13,906 bases of DNA from Gemmatimonadota bacterium (lineage in GTDB: Bacteria; Latescibacterota; UBA2968; UBA8231): NCBI GenBank assembly GCA_028875335.1, contig JAPPEF010000368.1, positions 1 through 13,906 on the forward strand. The letters are read 5' to 3'. The notes beneath the pieces were generated by a model. It ran no database searches. It saw nothing but the letters and a program-made list of their open reading frames with translations, and had not been told where the DNA came from. Within the stretch, counting starts at the first letter, position 1. Every line of letters starts with the position of its first letter. The translations under genes and the position numbers were made by a program. Shown piece after piece: positions 13,822-13,906 of the stretch.

Positions 13822-13906
13822 ATGGCTAAAGTCATCGGTATCGACTTAGGTACCACCAACTCGTGCGTGGCCGTCATCGAAGGCCAAGACGCGGAAGTCA
13901 TCGCCA
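13822..13906 (+). CDS. dnaK: Chaperone DnaK (Hsp70), 3' truncated by window edge
   Basis: The first 28 residues, [20 protein letters not shown] and on, are the unmistakable start of DnaK, including the phosphate-binding DLGTTNS motif of the ATPase domain. AAAGGA at 13810-13815 precedes the ATG. It lies 60 bp after hicB. No complete CIRCE element (TTAGCACTC-N9-GAGTGCTAA) is visible in that gap, so heat-shock control of that type is not evident here. Confidence 0.97.
   Translation, partial: MAKVIGIDLGTTNSCVAVIEGQDAEVIA

Overview
The window comes from a GC-rich bacterial chromosome. Two features suggest a member of the FCB superphylum or a neighbouring candidate phylum, for example a Latescibacterota-like lineage. 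One is a secreted VIT/vWA protein ending in a C-terminal 'NAPNPFN ... GVYIYRL' sorting/FlgD-like domain. The other is the combination of plant-type and internalin-type leucine-rich-repeat (LRR) lipoproteins. The lineage call is inference and of low confidence; the gene calls do not depend on it.

Layout, left to right. (1) 1-740: C-terminal three quarters of an alpha-keto-acid dehydrogenase E1 beta subunit. (2) 967-3398: two LRR lipoprotein genes, the first plant-type (24-residue repeats), the second internalin-type (22-residue repeats) with a Cys-rich, acidic N-terminal linker. (3) 3399-3914: no intact gene; it holds eroded pieces of a paralog of the LRR gene further right. (4) 3915-8888: a compact rightward block of vapB, vapC, a third secreted LRR protein and a VIT/vWA protein. 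A palindrome-containing promoter precedes it and a strong bidirectional terminator closes it. (5) 8914-12028, leftward: DUF433 antitoxin-like gene, uvrB and an ABC ATPase, with a clear sigma70-like promoter upstream. (6) 12144-13103: a small ORF, then a Mrr-like restriction endonuclease gene broken by two in-frame TAG codons and truncated where it runs into a copy of a hicB 3' end. (7) 13090-13761: a small unknown protein, hicA and hicB. (8) 13822-13906: the first 28 codons of dnaK.

How the parts may work together. The three LRR proteins and the VIT/vWA protein all carry export signals and look like a cell-surface or periplasmic protein-interaction set. The block 3997-8820 has only short gaps between genes, so the VapBC module may set transcription of the two surface proteins behind it. 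Several duplicated scraps (a vapB leader in front of the first LRR gene, matching 3' flanks behind two LRR genes, N-domain relics) indicate that vapBC/LRR units have been copied and rearranged here. In the right half, antitoxin or toxin-antitoxin genes sit directly against housekeeping genes (DUF433 on uvrB, hicAB before dnaK), next to a decayed restriction gene. I see no tRNA, rRNA, CRISPR array or insertion sequence.
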